From NCBI RefSeq assembly GCF_002994745.2, contig NC_037094.1:66712319-66776318 (forward strand): 64,000 nucleotides of DNA. Direction: 5' to 3'. The position numbers and the translations under genes were made by a program. The notes beneath the pieces are model-generated. The model searched no databases. It was not told where the DNA came from and saw nothing but the letters and a program-made list of their open reading frames with translations. This document shows positions 34,454 through 45,100 of the stretch, one piece after another (the stretch's first letter is position 1; the number at the start of each line of letters is the position of its first letter). The DNA comes from Rosa chinensis. Lineage: Eukaryota > Streptophyta > Magnoliopsida > Rosales > Rosaceae.

Positions 34454-35770
34454 TCACTCCTCTTCTGTCTCCGACTCAGCACTCTGGAGCCACTCAATGA
34501 AAGGCTTAATGTTCTTCCAAATCTGGGAGCTTTTTGCCTTGCCGCTTAAGCCTTGCTGATACCACTTCATAATGTACTCTTCCTCCAGCACATCTTCATC
34601 ATACAGTGATTTCAAAACCAAAGCCACCTCCTTTGTAGCATCAGGGTTCGCCTTATCACAGAAGGACTCAAGTCCACGCAACAAGGTCAGCTGAGAGCCC
34701 TCGGCTATAGTTGCTTCAGAAATGTACTTGATCTTCTTGGTCACCTCCTTGGAGAACCCCTTTCCAACACCTTCAAAGAGGGCTTCAAGTAAGGCATCCA
34801 TTTTCTCTTGGGGAGTACCAGAAAGAGTACCCAAAAGGGTTTTGAGCTGACTGCTATTGCTCCCGGCTTTCAAGGATTGTTTGATCTCATCAACAAGCTT
34901 CCCATGGGCATTATCAGCACCATTCTCACTCTTGGCCTCAGCTTTCTTTTCACGCTCTGGAGACTTTGGTGGAGATTTTTTCTTCTCTTCTGTGGTAGAA
35001 AGCATGACCATATCAGCAGTAGCAGCACTCAACTGCTCCTCGATTCGCTTCTTGGCTGCCTCTATGGACGTGTCTGTCTGCCACTGGACATCATCATCGT
35101 CTTCAGCGGCTTGGTCAATCACATCTCCGTGGCTCCGAGTAGGGGAGTGATCCTCATCAGAACCGGTGGTTTTCTTCTTGCTTGATACTTTGGAGCCAGA
35201 AGTGCCTTTCTTTCTTGCTGCCTCCTTCTTAAGCTTCTTTTGCTCCTCATCAGCAGCCTCCCCTTCCTTAAGCTGCTCTTTGTCTGCCCTCCTCATGGCT
35301 TTCTTTTCTTTGGCAGACTTCTTCTGCTCTGGAGGATTCTTGAGGATAAAAGTTGTAAGCTTGTCCCTCATGTCAACATCAGACACAAACCCACATGCAG
35401 CACATTTGAGATTGAGCATCTGCGTTTTAGTGATGATAATCTCAGTTTCAGGGTTCCCACAACCATAGCACTGCACATATTTCTTAATGAAGTTCTCAAG
35501 AAGTCCAGCAAGCTTTGCAGTGTCATGAGCACCATTCACATGGGAAGTTCCAGTCTTCTCATCGAACTTTGACTGTGCTCCAAGCTCACAGCCAAAATAC
35601 TTGGTGGTATAAGAAGCAGGTCTAGCCAAGGCCTTTGCGATTTCCACCATGTTAACCACATTAGTCTTGATGCCATTTCCTCTACCTTCAATCTTAGTTA
35701 TCATCCTTGGCATCTTATACCTGTAGAAGGCATCATCACGGTTGGAAGCACCAATGTTCTGTAGAGCCAT
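34454..35770 (-). CDS. Eukaryotic translation initiation factor 5 (eIF5)
   Basis: Acts in the cytosolic 43S/48S preinitiation complex as GTPase-activating protein for eIF2 and as a bridge to eIF3 and eIF1. One uninterrupted coding exon of 438 residues, the usual plant length. The N-terminal eIF5/eIF2β fold starts MALQNIG and has FYRYKMP, where Arg17 matches the catalytic arginine (Arg15) of yeast eIF5, then EGRGNGIKT and a C4 zinc ribbon (CYGC ... CAAC, about residues 99-124). A Lys/Glu-rich linker (about 145-310) follows. The C-terminal W2/HEAT domain ends in acidic aromatic boxes (FIEWLQSAESETEEE). The start was chosen at the ATG at 35770, which matches the conserved N-terminus; an in-frame extension upstream opens with TTG, not ATG. 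A 5'-leader intron lies upstream. Confidence 0.95.
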   Translation of the reverse strand: MALQNIGASNRDDAFYRYKMPRMITKIEGRGNGIKTNVVNMVEIAKALARPASYTTKYFGCELGAQSKFDEKTGTSHVNGAHDTAKLAGLLENFIKKYVQCYGCGNPETEIIITKTQMLNLKCAACGFVSDVDMRDKLTTFILKNPPEQKKSAKEKKAMRRADKEQLKEGEAADEEQKKLKKEAARKKGTSGSKVSSKKKTTGSDEDHSPTRSHGDVIDQAAEDDDDVQWQTDTSIEAAKKRIEEQLSAATADMVMLSTTEEKKKSPPKSPEREKKAEAKSENGADNAHGKLVDEIKQSLKAGSNSSQLKTLLGTLSGTPQEKMDALLEALFEGVGKGFSKEVTKKIKYISEATIAEGSQLTLLRGLESFCDKANPDATKEVALVLKSLYDEDVLEEEYIMKWYQQGLSGKAKSSQIWKNIKPFIEWLQSAESETEEE

Positions 35771-36080
35771 CTTCAACAAGGGTATGACAGAGATGATGAA
35801 TTATAGGAGAAGGGCTCCTTTATCAGATAAGTCAGCAAAGGGAACAGGTTGCATAAAATGGCAACCAAGGGAGTGAGCGTTATTGCCTTCTAATGATCCA
35901 AGATGGATGCATTCAACTTCACCAGCAGTAAATCTGTACTTTTTTCTAGTAGGACAATACTCACCAAGCAATCCGATTGACGACCAATAGAGAGAGGCCC
36001 GTTCAGACATAAAATAGGGTACAAACTTCACACTCTCCACTTTGACGAAATGCAATGTAGCAGAATGAACTGCCAACTTC

Positions 36081-37173
36081 CTGCAAGCAAATAATAAAGG
36101 TACTCAGCAAAACATGATCCAAGGAACATTACAATTCATCCGCCAATAAAAAGTTCACTTGTATAATCATTGAAGGCAACAGAATATAATTCACATTCAC
36201 ATCAACTTCACAATCAGGTAAGTTAAGAACGATTAATTTCCAGTGTACCTAAGAATTCTTATTTTCATTTCACATTACATACAATCAAATACATTCAGAC
36301 ACACAAAAAAGCATAGCTGACTGTAAATAAGAGTCCGACTTTCAAATAAACAGCACAGTTTGCGCAATGCAAATAAAAAACACTAAATCAAAAGAAACTC
36401 TTTCCGATTCCAGGCATCCATGTATCAATAACAAAAATACCTAGAGGTTCATGAACCCTAGAAACAGATTTCACAACTTCTATACTATAAGTAAAACCTC
36501 TTGTATATCTTTTATGAATGGGAGCTGCGCAAAACACACAAACAAGCATAGCCGACTGTAAATAAGAGTTCTGATTTTCAATAAACAGCATAGTTTGCGC
36601 AATGAAAAACAAAAAACACTAAACCAAAAAGAAACCCAGTAATTTTCCAATTCCAGGTGTCCATGTATCAATAGCAAAAAACCTAGAGGTTCATGAACCC
36701 TAGAAACAGGTTTCACAACTTCTATACAGCAAGCAAAACCGCAAAACATACAGACTCTATATATAGTTATATATATAAACAAACAAAAAGACTCAGAGTA
36801 ATCAACACGGCTCTCATAAGAGATATGAAGCTTCATGAAATTCTCTGGGCAAATAAATTATCAAAAACCTGACGAAAAATCCAAGGTCAAAAACACGAGC
36901 GAATTTCATCTATCGCAAATACAAATCCATCAATACAAAACAAACCATAACGCGTATTAATTCGAACGAAAATAAACAAGCGAGCACTAAACAGCTATAG
37001 ATCTACACAAACAACAACAATCCACAAACATCGCACGAAATCTAATCGGAAAACGAAGCTCCGGTTAAACAAATCTCACACAGAGTCAAAAACAACAATC
37101 GGCGATAAGGAAATTGACGGCGTAAAAAAGAGAGAAGCGGATCGATTCATAGAGAAGAGAGAGACGACGATAC
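36081..37173 (-). other. Intron in the eIF5 5' leader
   Basis: Donor CCATCAG|GTATCG (37173) and acceptor TTGCTTGCAG|GAAG (ends 36081). The first leader exon then lies near 37174-37260 and the second at 36080-35771. Long first introns in the 5' UTR are common in plant housekeeping genes and often raise expression; that role here is inference. Confidence 0.6.
36311..36726 (-). repeat. Two-copy tandem duplication inside the eIF5 leader intron
   Basis: Blocks 36311-36486 and 36546-36726 match at roughly nine bases in ten. They share CCATGTATCAATA, ACCTAGAGGTTCATGAACCC and TTTCACAACTTCTATAC. The offset is about 235 bases, with diverged spacer between. Confidence 0.8.
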
Positions 37174-37359
37174 CTGATGGTATTGGAGACGGAGGAGGAG
37201 AAGAGAGAGAGAGAAAGGAAACCCTAGAGTGGAGGAGGATGTGGATGTTATCTGGTTATGCTTTGCGTCTTGGGCGAGAGAGAATGGAGAATGCACGCAA
37301 TTTATATGCGGCGTTGGGTGTGGGAAGGTACGCGTAGGGCTAACTCACCGCCTTTTATT

Positions 37360-39020
37360 TACTATATTTTTATTTTTATTTTCTTTGCCAACCTGTTGTT
37401 TTACAAATTTCACTGCGGGAAAATTTATTTTTACTATTTCCATTTTTTGTTTTTTTTTTCAGAAGTTATCGCACAAAATTTCAAAATAAAATTTCCTTTT
37501 TGCATGGAGAGAGAAATATAATAAGATGTTATCTCCTTCTTTTATTTTTATTTTTTTATTGAGATCACACGGTTTCTTAACGGCTTATTAAGTCTAAAGA
37601 ATTCGAATCCAGGTGTGGGGGTTCCACACTTAGAGGCTCTTACTGACTCGACCAGTTGTGGTGGTTAAGATATTTTCTACTTATTTAGGTTCTTATCTAG
37701 GAAACCAGTTGGCTCGATGACAAGCTACGAATTGCAGAAGTCGTAATCGAATAGATAGATTTGTTTGGCAATAACTTTATTCGTAATTGATTCTTCAAGT
37801 TGGTAATATAACTTAATCCTCAAGATGATATTGTATATTATACATATGGGGCTGTAGAAGATTTGATGAAAAGAATAAATTTTGTGCCTTTCCGATTTAA
37901 ATAGTGCATTATTCTACACTAAATGGTGACATTTTTGAATGTTTGGACTGAATTAGTATGTCTAAAAGATGAAACAACATATCCTCACCTAGGTTCCAAA
38001 TTCTAAAAGAATCTCAAGTCATATCCCAATTCAGCGATTGCCAGCTTCTCCTTTTATAAAATTGGAAGATGGAACTAAAGGGGATTCAGAATCACTGCCA
38101 TTAGCAGCAGTTACATCCTTCCATATTTGGAGTGATTCTGAATCATTAGAAAGTAGTAATAATAAGCATAAAGGGGACAAATTCCATTTGTATGATTATG
38201 CTTCTTCTTCTTTTTTACCCTCTTTTTTTTATTGTCTTTTGACTGTTAGATAATAGATACCGATCATACGCATATAAGGTGAAATACACATCCGTCGATT
38301 GAAATAGCTGAACTGTTATGAGTGAACTTCAATTCAATCAAGCAAGCAGGACCAAATAATGACGGTAGGCAGCACAGCCTGTATGCATTGAGACTTAATC
38401 CTATAAAATACAGAATCACTCAATCACAGTTGAGAAATTTGAATTTGCTGATATTAGCCACCGAAAAATTGACATTTGTAATTTTCTCAATCAATTTCAG
38501 CAAACATTATCTAGACCATATGCTTTAGTCAAATGAAAATCAGGGCCAAAAGATGAAACCTCAGAAACAAACAATAAAAAAATTTAAGAGTCAATGTGGC
38601 CATACAAGAGACTGATTCAACACTCAATTGAATGAAGCATCAAACATCGAAACATGCTTGATATAATCAGTTCAATCAATCAAAACTTTTTTTATGAAAA
38701 AAAGAGTTGCTACCTAATGCATAATTGCATACTCCAACTTTCCTCACTTACGAAACAAAAATGTCACAGTAAAACCAGACTACAAGAACACTGTGTAATT
38801 AAGTTGCCTGATTGAACTATGCCATCATCTATACTTGAATTTGAATTAGATGAAAAAGAAGAGAACACATGGATGTCAAATAATTCCTCACGTTAGTTAT
38901 TTTAAATGTATTGCATCAAGTTCTGATAATAGAATGTATTCCATTTAGTTATATTAAATACATTGTACAATTAGTGCCTAGTGTTCTAACAGTTGTTTTT
39001 GCATCGATCGAGTTCTTTAA
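37360..39020 (-). repeat. QCR9-locus duplicate A: flank and intron 2 without exons
   Basis: Homologous in order to 41056-42840 (copy B) and 54960-56120 (copy C): the AAAATTTCCT/AGAGAAATATAATAAGAT block, the GAGTGAACTTCAATTCAAT block with CAGCACAGCCTGTATGCATT, and the block equivalent to QCR9 intron 2. About 390 bases that carry exon 3 in B are missing here, joined near 38752. The stretch 37920-38240 is private to this copy. Confidence 0.75.
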
Positions 39021-39640
39021 CATGACATATTCCAGTTTCTTGCAACAGATCTCGTTAGCTATTCTTGAACTGTAATCACACTTCTCAAATGGACGGTAAT
39101 CACACGCACTTTTGATTTCATCCCGCAATGCCATTTGAATATCCTGATTCAACAAAGAAACAAACATTCCTAAATCCTCATCCCCAATTTCCAAAACCAT
39201 GAGCAAAAAGTAAAACTTAAAAGAGTAAGAATAACCCAGCTTTCAGCTAAGCTAGCACCCCCGACCAAAGGTCCCTCACATTTCCCCATATTACTATAAC
39301 TCCCTAATAACACAAATGTACAATGAAACCAAGATCTGTTAATACTTGAAACAGATTTTCAGAATGAGCATACTCAGATTATGGAAGACGTACTTTGATG
39401 AATTATATTGCATCAACTAGCGGACATGGTTGTTGATGGACTCCCTTCTGGGACCAGTAGGGTTTGCAAGCTCGTCCATCACACTTGCGGCCAGCTCCAA
39501 AACCTTCACGATTCTCTGTCAAAATTAACCAATCCCAGTCAAGTCGCTGTTCCCCAAAAAAGCAATCTAATTTCAGTAATCCTTACCTTCTCCACATTCT
39601 GAAGCCACTGCAGCGACGTGTTCTGGGTCTGCGAATCCAT
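39010..39640 (-). pseudogene. MED11: Truncated MED11 (Mediator subunit 11) pseudogene
   Basis: MED11 is a head-module subunit of Mediator, about 115 residues in plants. Exon 1 (39640-39587) reads MDSQTQNTSLQWLQNVEK. Exon 2 (from 39515) reads RIVKVLELAASVMDELANP and onward, but hits TAG at 39417-39419. Exon 3 (from 39143) reads DIQMALRDEIKSACDYRPFE, then KCDYSSRIANEICCKKLEYV, all matching the known plant protein. The last ~20 residues are absent: the frame runs into sequence belonging to QCR9-locus duplicate A near 39010-39020. Exon 1 and intron junctions are otherwise good, with GT-AG for the first intron. The nonsense codon and lost C-terminus indicate a pseudogene; an intact copy should exist elsewhere. 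Confidence 0.8.
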
Positions 39641-39749
39641 GGCGTTTGATTGAGCTCAGTTGAAGGAATGACCGACTCTGAGAAACCAGAGAAGAATTGG
39701 GATTTGAAGAATGAGAAAGAAGAAAGAATGAACTTTAAGAGCGAGCGAC

Positions 39750-41060
39750 AAGTGAGAGCCTCCTACCCTGTCCGGCGGCGAGCCTTTTCGCCGTCGTCGG
39801 ACGGGCTTTTGTCGATCCCGTCTGGGATTAGAGTGAGTTGCGCATTCGGCCGACGTTTCTCGTTCGGCTCGGGGAGTTTGGGGTGGAGGGAGATCCAGGC
39901 GGCAGTCGGGTTTTGGCTTGATCCTCGCTGGCTTGGTCGGCGAAGTGGTTTTGGTTGCGAAAGTGTGGAGGCTGCTGGGTGGCGTTGTGGGCATGGCGGC
40001 GTGGCGTGGTTCGGATCGGCGGCAGTTTCATCCTCCTTCAGTGGTGTCCAATCTGGGGTGGTCGGTGGCGCGATCCGGGTTGGGTCTCTGGATCCAATCT
40101 GGGGAGGGATCTGATCTGAGCAGGTTTGGGCGCGTTCTGGATTGGATTTGCTGTGGTCGTGGTGACATGAACTGGTATGGTCGTCATGGGTGGCGGATCT
40201 GGCAGGGCAAGGTAGTCGGTGGTCAGTCGGCAGTGGGGGGTTTGGGCCAAGCTCGGCCTGCTGGTGGAGCTTCTCCTGCTTGGGCCTCGGCTTGCGGTGT
40301 TTGGGCAGGGGCTTGTTGCTGGGGCTAGATGGAGTTTGGGCCTGGGTCTGTGCTTGGGCTCAGGTCCCAAAATGTGTTATTTTATGTTATTTGCAGGTTA
40401 AAATTAGGATTTGGTTTCTTTTCACTTGTTTTTCAGCAATTGATAGGTTTTGTTTTAAGTTTAGATGTTGGGTCAGGTGCACTGCAATTTTGGCATAGAC
40501 AATCTTCTATTTGGCGGTCTAAAAGTCGTTCATGTTCTGGAGTTAGGTCAGCAGTGGTGGCGAAATGGTCTGGCAGTGGCATACTGGCATAGACAATCAT
40601 CCTTGGCCTTCTAGTGGGATTGTTCCTATCTGATCTCTAGTCGGAGGTGATGGCGATTTGAAGCATTTGTGGATTGACAGTGTTGACATTAAGGTGGCCA
40701 TGGTCTTGGGTTTAATTTAGTCTCATGTCTGAAGGTCCAGCATTTCTTTTGGTCGGGTTCGAAGTCACGACTAGTGTAGACTTAATCGATCAAAGGCAGG
40801 TTAGGAGGATTCTGGGTGGCGAGTTAGTGTTGACAAAGTTGTGTATCAAGGATTCACTGCTCCTGCGCATCTTGTCTTTGCCTTTCAATTGTAGTGCAAG
40901 TTAAGTCTGTAGTTGAGTCGGGGCCTTGTTGGCTTCGTGAGTTTGTCATTTTGGAGTTCAAGTGTGAAGTCCAGTGGCCATTTCTGTGTTTGAGATGATG
41001 CCAAAACTCATTGTATCCAGTTCATGATTAATGAAGTTTCTTCTTGATAAAAAAAAAAAT
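39750..41060 (+). mobile_element. GC-rich A-tailed retroposon (non-autonomous LINE/SINE-like)
   Basis: The base composition changes sharply near 39750 to CpG-rich sequence (CCGGCGGCGAGCC), becomes less GC-rich after 40350 and ends in ATTAATGAAGTTTCTTCTTGAT plus a run of 11 A (41048-41058). Open frames in the GC-rich half have low-complexity Gly/Trp/Ser composition and no domain. No target duplication could be recognised. It sits between MED11 and QCR9 duplicate B. Confidence 0.45.
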
Positions 41061-42126
41061 TTACTATCTTCTTATTTTCTTCACCAACCTATGTTTTTTT
41101 TTCTTCAGAAAAAGCAAAAAAAAATGTCAACTAGACAATTTTACTGCAGGGTAAGTTTTTTTTACTTTTTTTTTTTTCGAGTTATCGGACTTTTCAAAAT
41201 AAAATTTCCTCTTTGCATTTTTTTTTTGGAGAGAAAAATATAATAAGATATTTTCTACTTGTTAAGGTTATTATCTAGGAAATCAATTGTCTCAATGACA
41301 AGTTACAAATTGCAAAAGTCATGATCGAATAGAAAAATTTGTTTGCAAATAACGGTATCACATGTGTATTATACACATGGGACGGTAGAAAATTTAATGA
41401 AAAGAAGAAACTTCTCACCTTTCATGGGAGAAGATGAAGTGGCTTTGTGAGAGATGATGATTGATGATGAACTAGTTCATGGGAGAAGATGATCAACTAG
41501 GTGGTGGTTGAGGTGGATTTGGGGAAAAACGTGAGAATAAAATTCCCCCTTTTTTTTATTTTATTATCTCTTGACTGTTTGATATCGATCATGTGCATAT
41601 CAGGTGAAATACACATCCCGTCGATTAGTTGAACTATTATGAGTGAACTTCAATTCAATGAGTAAGCAAGACCAAATAATGATTGTAGGCAGCACAGCCT
41701 GTATGCATTGAGACTAATATTTAGCACCAGCAATCCCATTAAATATAGAATCACAATAGGGAAATCTGAATTTCCTGATATTAGCCACCGAAAATATTGA
41801 CATTTTTTTCTCAGTCAACTTCATCAAACATTCCGTTACTATCTAGACCATATACTTCAGTCAATGGAAATCAAGGCCAAAAGATGAAACTTCAGAAACA
41901 AACAATAAAAAAAATATTAAGAGTCAATCTGGCCATAGAAGACTGATTCAACACTCCAAAAACAATTGAATAGAGCATCAAACATTGAAACATGCTTGAT
42001 ATAATCAGTTCAATCCATCAAAAATTTTATTAATGAAAAAAGAGCTGCTACCTAATGCATAATTGCATACTTCAACTTTCCTTACGGAAACTACATGATG
42101 GTTATAAGGAAGAGTCCATATATAGT
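41056..42126 (-). repeat. QCR9-locus duplicate B: 3' flank
   Basis: Matches 37360-38750 (copy A) and 54960-55523 (copy C). It includes TTTCAAAATAAAATTTCCT, TTATCTAGGAAA, GGTGAAATACACATCC and CAGCACAGCCTGTATGCATT. It contains a private piece at 41400-41540 with a repeated word (TTCATGGGAGAAGATGA). No gene. Confidence 0.75.
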
Positions 42127-45100
42127 TCATTCATCTGTTGGCCTTTGCCCCAAAACTGGAATGTCTTCATATCGTTTCTGCACTAACAAGAAAACATAAT
42201 CTTAGAGTATATGCTCAACATTCAGAATGTTGTCAACCAAATTACAACCAAAGAAAGAATCTCAACTGCATAGTATGTATCTGCATACAATACATGTCCT
42301 CTACAAACATGTGATATGGCTGTGGTACTCAAAGCATCACAGCCCAAATCATTAAATATCCTCTACAGCCTGCAAGTCTAGCTTCAATAGTTCAATACAT
42401 GTACATCCAGATCCAATTACCATCAAATCATGCCTATATTTTAATACTATGCAGAACCGCGAGGCATGGGGAAAATGTCAGAGAAAAACCAGACTACAGG
42501 AACACTGCAATTAGTCTTGTTGTGGTCAGATTTACATCCTCCGCTTGAAATCATTCCATCCAAATGGAGCCTAACGTTAGGAAGAATATGTAAAACTTAC
42601 ACAAACAGTACGTCTTTACAATCAAATTTCCATCCAAAATCACCATGTAAGCATCTAAACCACAAAATAAAAGATAAAAACACGAACACATACATTTCTT
42701 GGAGCTCCTTTTCACGGACATCAAAACATATTTTTGCAAAACGGAAATGCATAATAGTGTGTGTGTGTGTGTGTATATATATTGAGCAAATGAATGCAAA
42801 TCACCGAAAGACAATGAAAACTTCAAAATAATTGACGTACCCCAACGTTATTGTACTCCCACAGCCTATGAACTCCATAATCCACAGCCTGAAACCAATG
42901 CATAAGAATTCAGTGTTATTAAATAGTATGCTTAAGCAATCACAAACACATAATCTAGAACCTATACTAGATCAAATCATGTTAATAGAATTACTGCAAA
43001 TTAACTGAATGTAAGAATGAACTGGGGATTAAAAACTGCATATTAATCTTGAATCTGCAGAAAACCAAACATAAGAACATGAACCCAGAAAACTTACTCG
43101 ATGCACTCCTACTGTCCATGATAGCCTTCTCCTAATTTCACCCTTATGTTCTCTTAGTATATGGGACTAAAACAAGAACAACTCGTGCATTAGAAGGGAC
43201 CAATCTGACATACATATACAGCAACCTTGCAAAGCAGTTCCATCCATAAAGAAACTGCTGCAATACCTTAACTGCCTATCAGCTTTAACTGCTTGTCTAA
43301 CTGCAACCAAATTTTGAATTCAAATAACAGATAAGCTTGTCTTAATATGATGTATATCATAAGCTTATACTATAGTCTAAACTTAGATTAATTACATATA
43401 TGAAGCATATATGCAGAATACAAACTCCAAACAATGTCTTGTTCCATAAGCAATGTTAATTTGCTTACAATCTCCCACTGAACCTGACATTGATTTGAAA
43501 TTGTAGATGAATGCATATATACATATATATACACTCACATATGAACTGATCTACTTAAGTGTGCACTGCAAGTTTAGACACTTAGGCTATTTAAATTTTA
43601 TAATCTTGATTCTGTCAATAATGTCTAACTACAAGGAACCTAAGAACATTACAGTGAATGAAAATAAACACTGATGTTCCAAGATCACATTGCAGTAGAC
43701 TAAAATCACATGAACCTCAGTTACAACAACAGTATAAACACACATGTGCTATTTATGCATTTAACCACACACTCGTATGTTTAAAGTCCTACCAAAATTT
43801 CTAAATAAATAGAAATAAAGCAAATTATATCTCATTCTGAAACTTTTATCACAGTCTGCATATATGTATTGCCATCATATGAATTGCAATATGTACATGT
43901 ACTTCTTGATTTTAGCAAATGCCTAATAGGATAAAACCTAATAATATAATTGCACATTATTGATCATATCACAACTAAACAATAATAAAGTCATAATACA
44001 TACTAACTGGTAATGATTCTGACATGTAATTTTGCTCTAGATGATGTCTTTAATTCCCATATGTGCAGCATGCTTGACAAAATCAGCTACTGGCAAAGCT
44101 TTTGTCAATGGATCTGTTAACTGATCTTTTGTCCCAATTTTTACAACTTCAATCTCTTCATCCCTAACACTTTCTCTTACTGCAAAGTACTTGACATCTA
44201 TGTTCCTTGAACCTGATGATCTCTTGTTATTCTTGGAGAAGAAGACTGCTGATGCATTATCACAGTAAATTACCATAGGCCTTTCCATAGAATTTATTAG
44301 TTTCAAATGAGAAATAAAATTTCTCAACCACAATGCATGACCTGTTGCCTTATAAATGGCAATATACTCAGCCTGAAAAGTTGATGTTGCTGTCAAGGTT
44401 TGCTTTACAGTTTTCCATGAAATGGCTCCACTTGCTAGAAGAAATATGTATCCAGATGTTGATTTCAAGTCATCCATATCTAATTTGTAAGATGCATCTG
44501 TATAGGCCTCCACTTCCAGTTCTTGCTCATCTAATCTTCTGTAAACCAGCATATGATTCCTTGTTTTCTTCAAATACCTCAATACCTTCTTTCCTGCTAT
44601 CCAATGATCATGGCCTGCATTTGATTGAAACCTTGAAAGCATATTTACTGCAAATGATATATCAGGCCTTGTACAAATTTGAGCGTACATCAAGCTCCCC
44701 ACCAATCTTGCATAAGGCACATTTTTCATGCTTTCTGCTTCTAATGTATTTTTAGGACATTGTCCCTTATGCAGTCTATCTCCTTTAGATATTTGTGCAT
44801 CACCTGATTTGCAGCCTTACATTCCAAATCTCTGCAATATCTTGTCCACATAATTTTTCTGAGATAAACCTAAAGCACATTGCTTTCTATTTCTGGTTAT
44901 CTCAATACCTAGCACATAATGTGCTTCTCCCATGTCTTTCATGTCAAACTGACTTAACAGAAAAGTCTTTGTTTCTTTCAACAAGCAAATATTACTGCTT
45001 GCAAGTAAAATGTCATCAACATATAGAATGAGCAAAATAAAATTGCTCCCACTGGTCTTAAGATAAATACACTCATCTAATTTATTTTCCAAAAATCCAA

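Noticed and set aside
35801..36076. Possible 92-codon upstream ORF or alternative N-terminus in the eIF5 leader
   Set aside because: The frame opens with TTG, no ATG is available, and it is separated from the eIF5 ATG; no similarity recognised.
39650..40114. 154-codon open frame next to MED11
   Set aside because: Lies across the boundary of the GC-rich retroposon; low-complexity Gly/Trp/Ser composition and no promoter or splice support.
42760..42790. (GT)n/(AT)n tract as a possible regulatory element in QCR9 intron 2
   Set aside because: An ordinary dinucleotide microsatellite; copy b lacks it and is otherwise equivalent.
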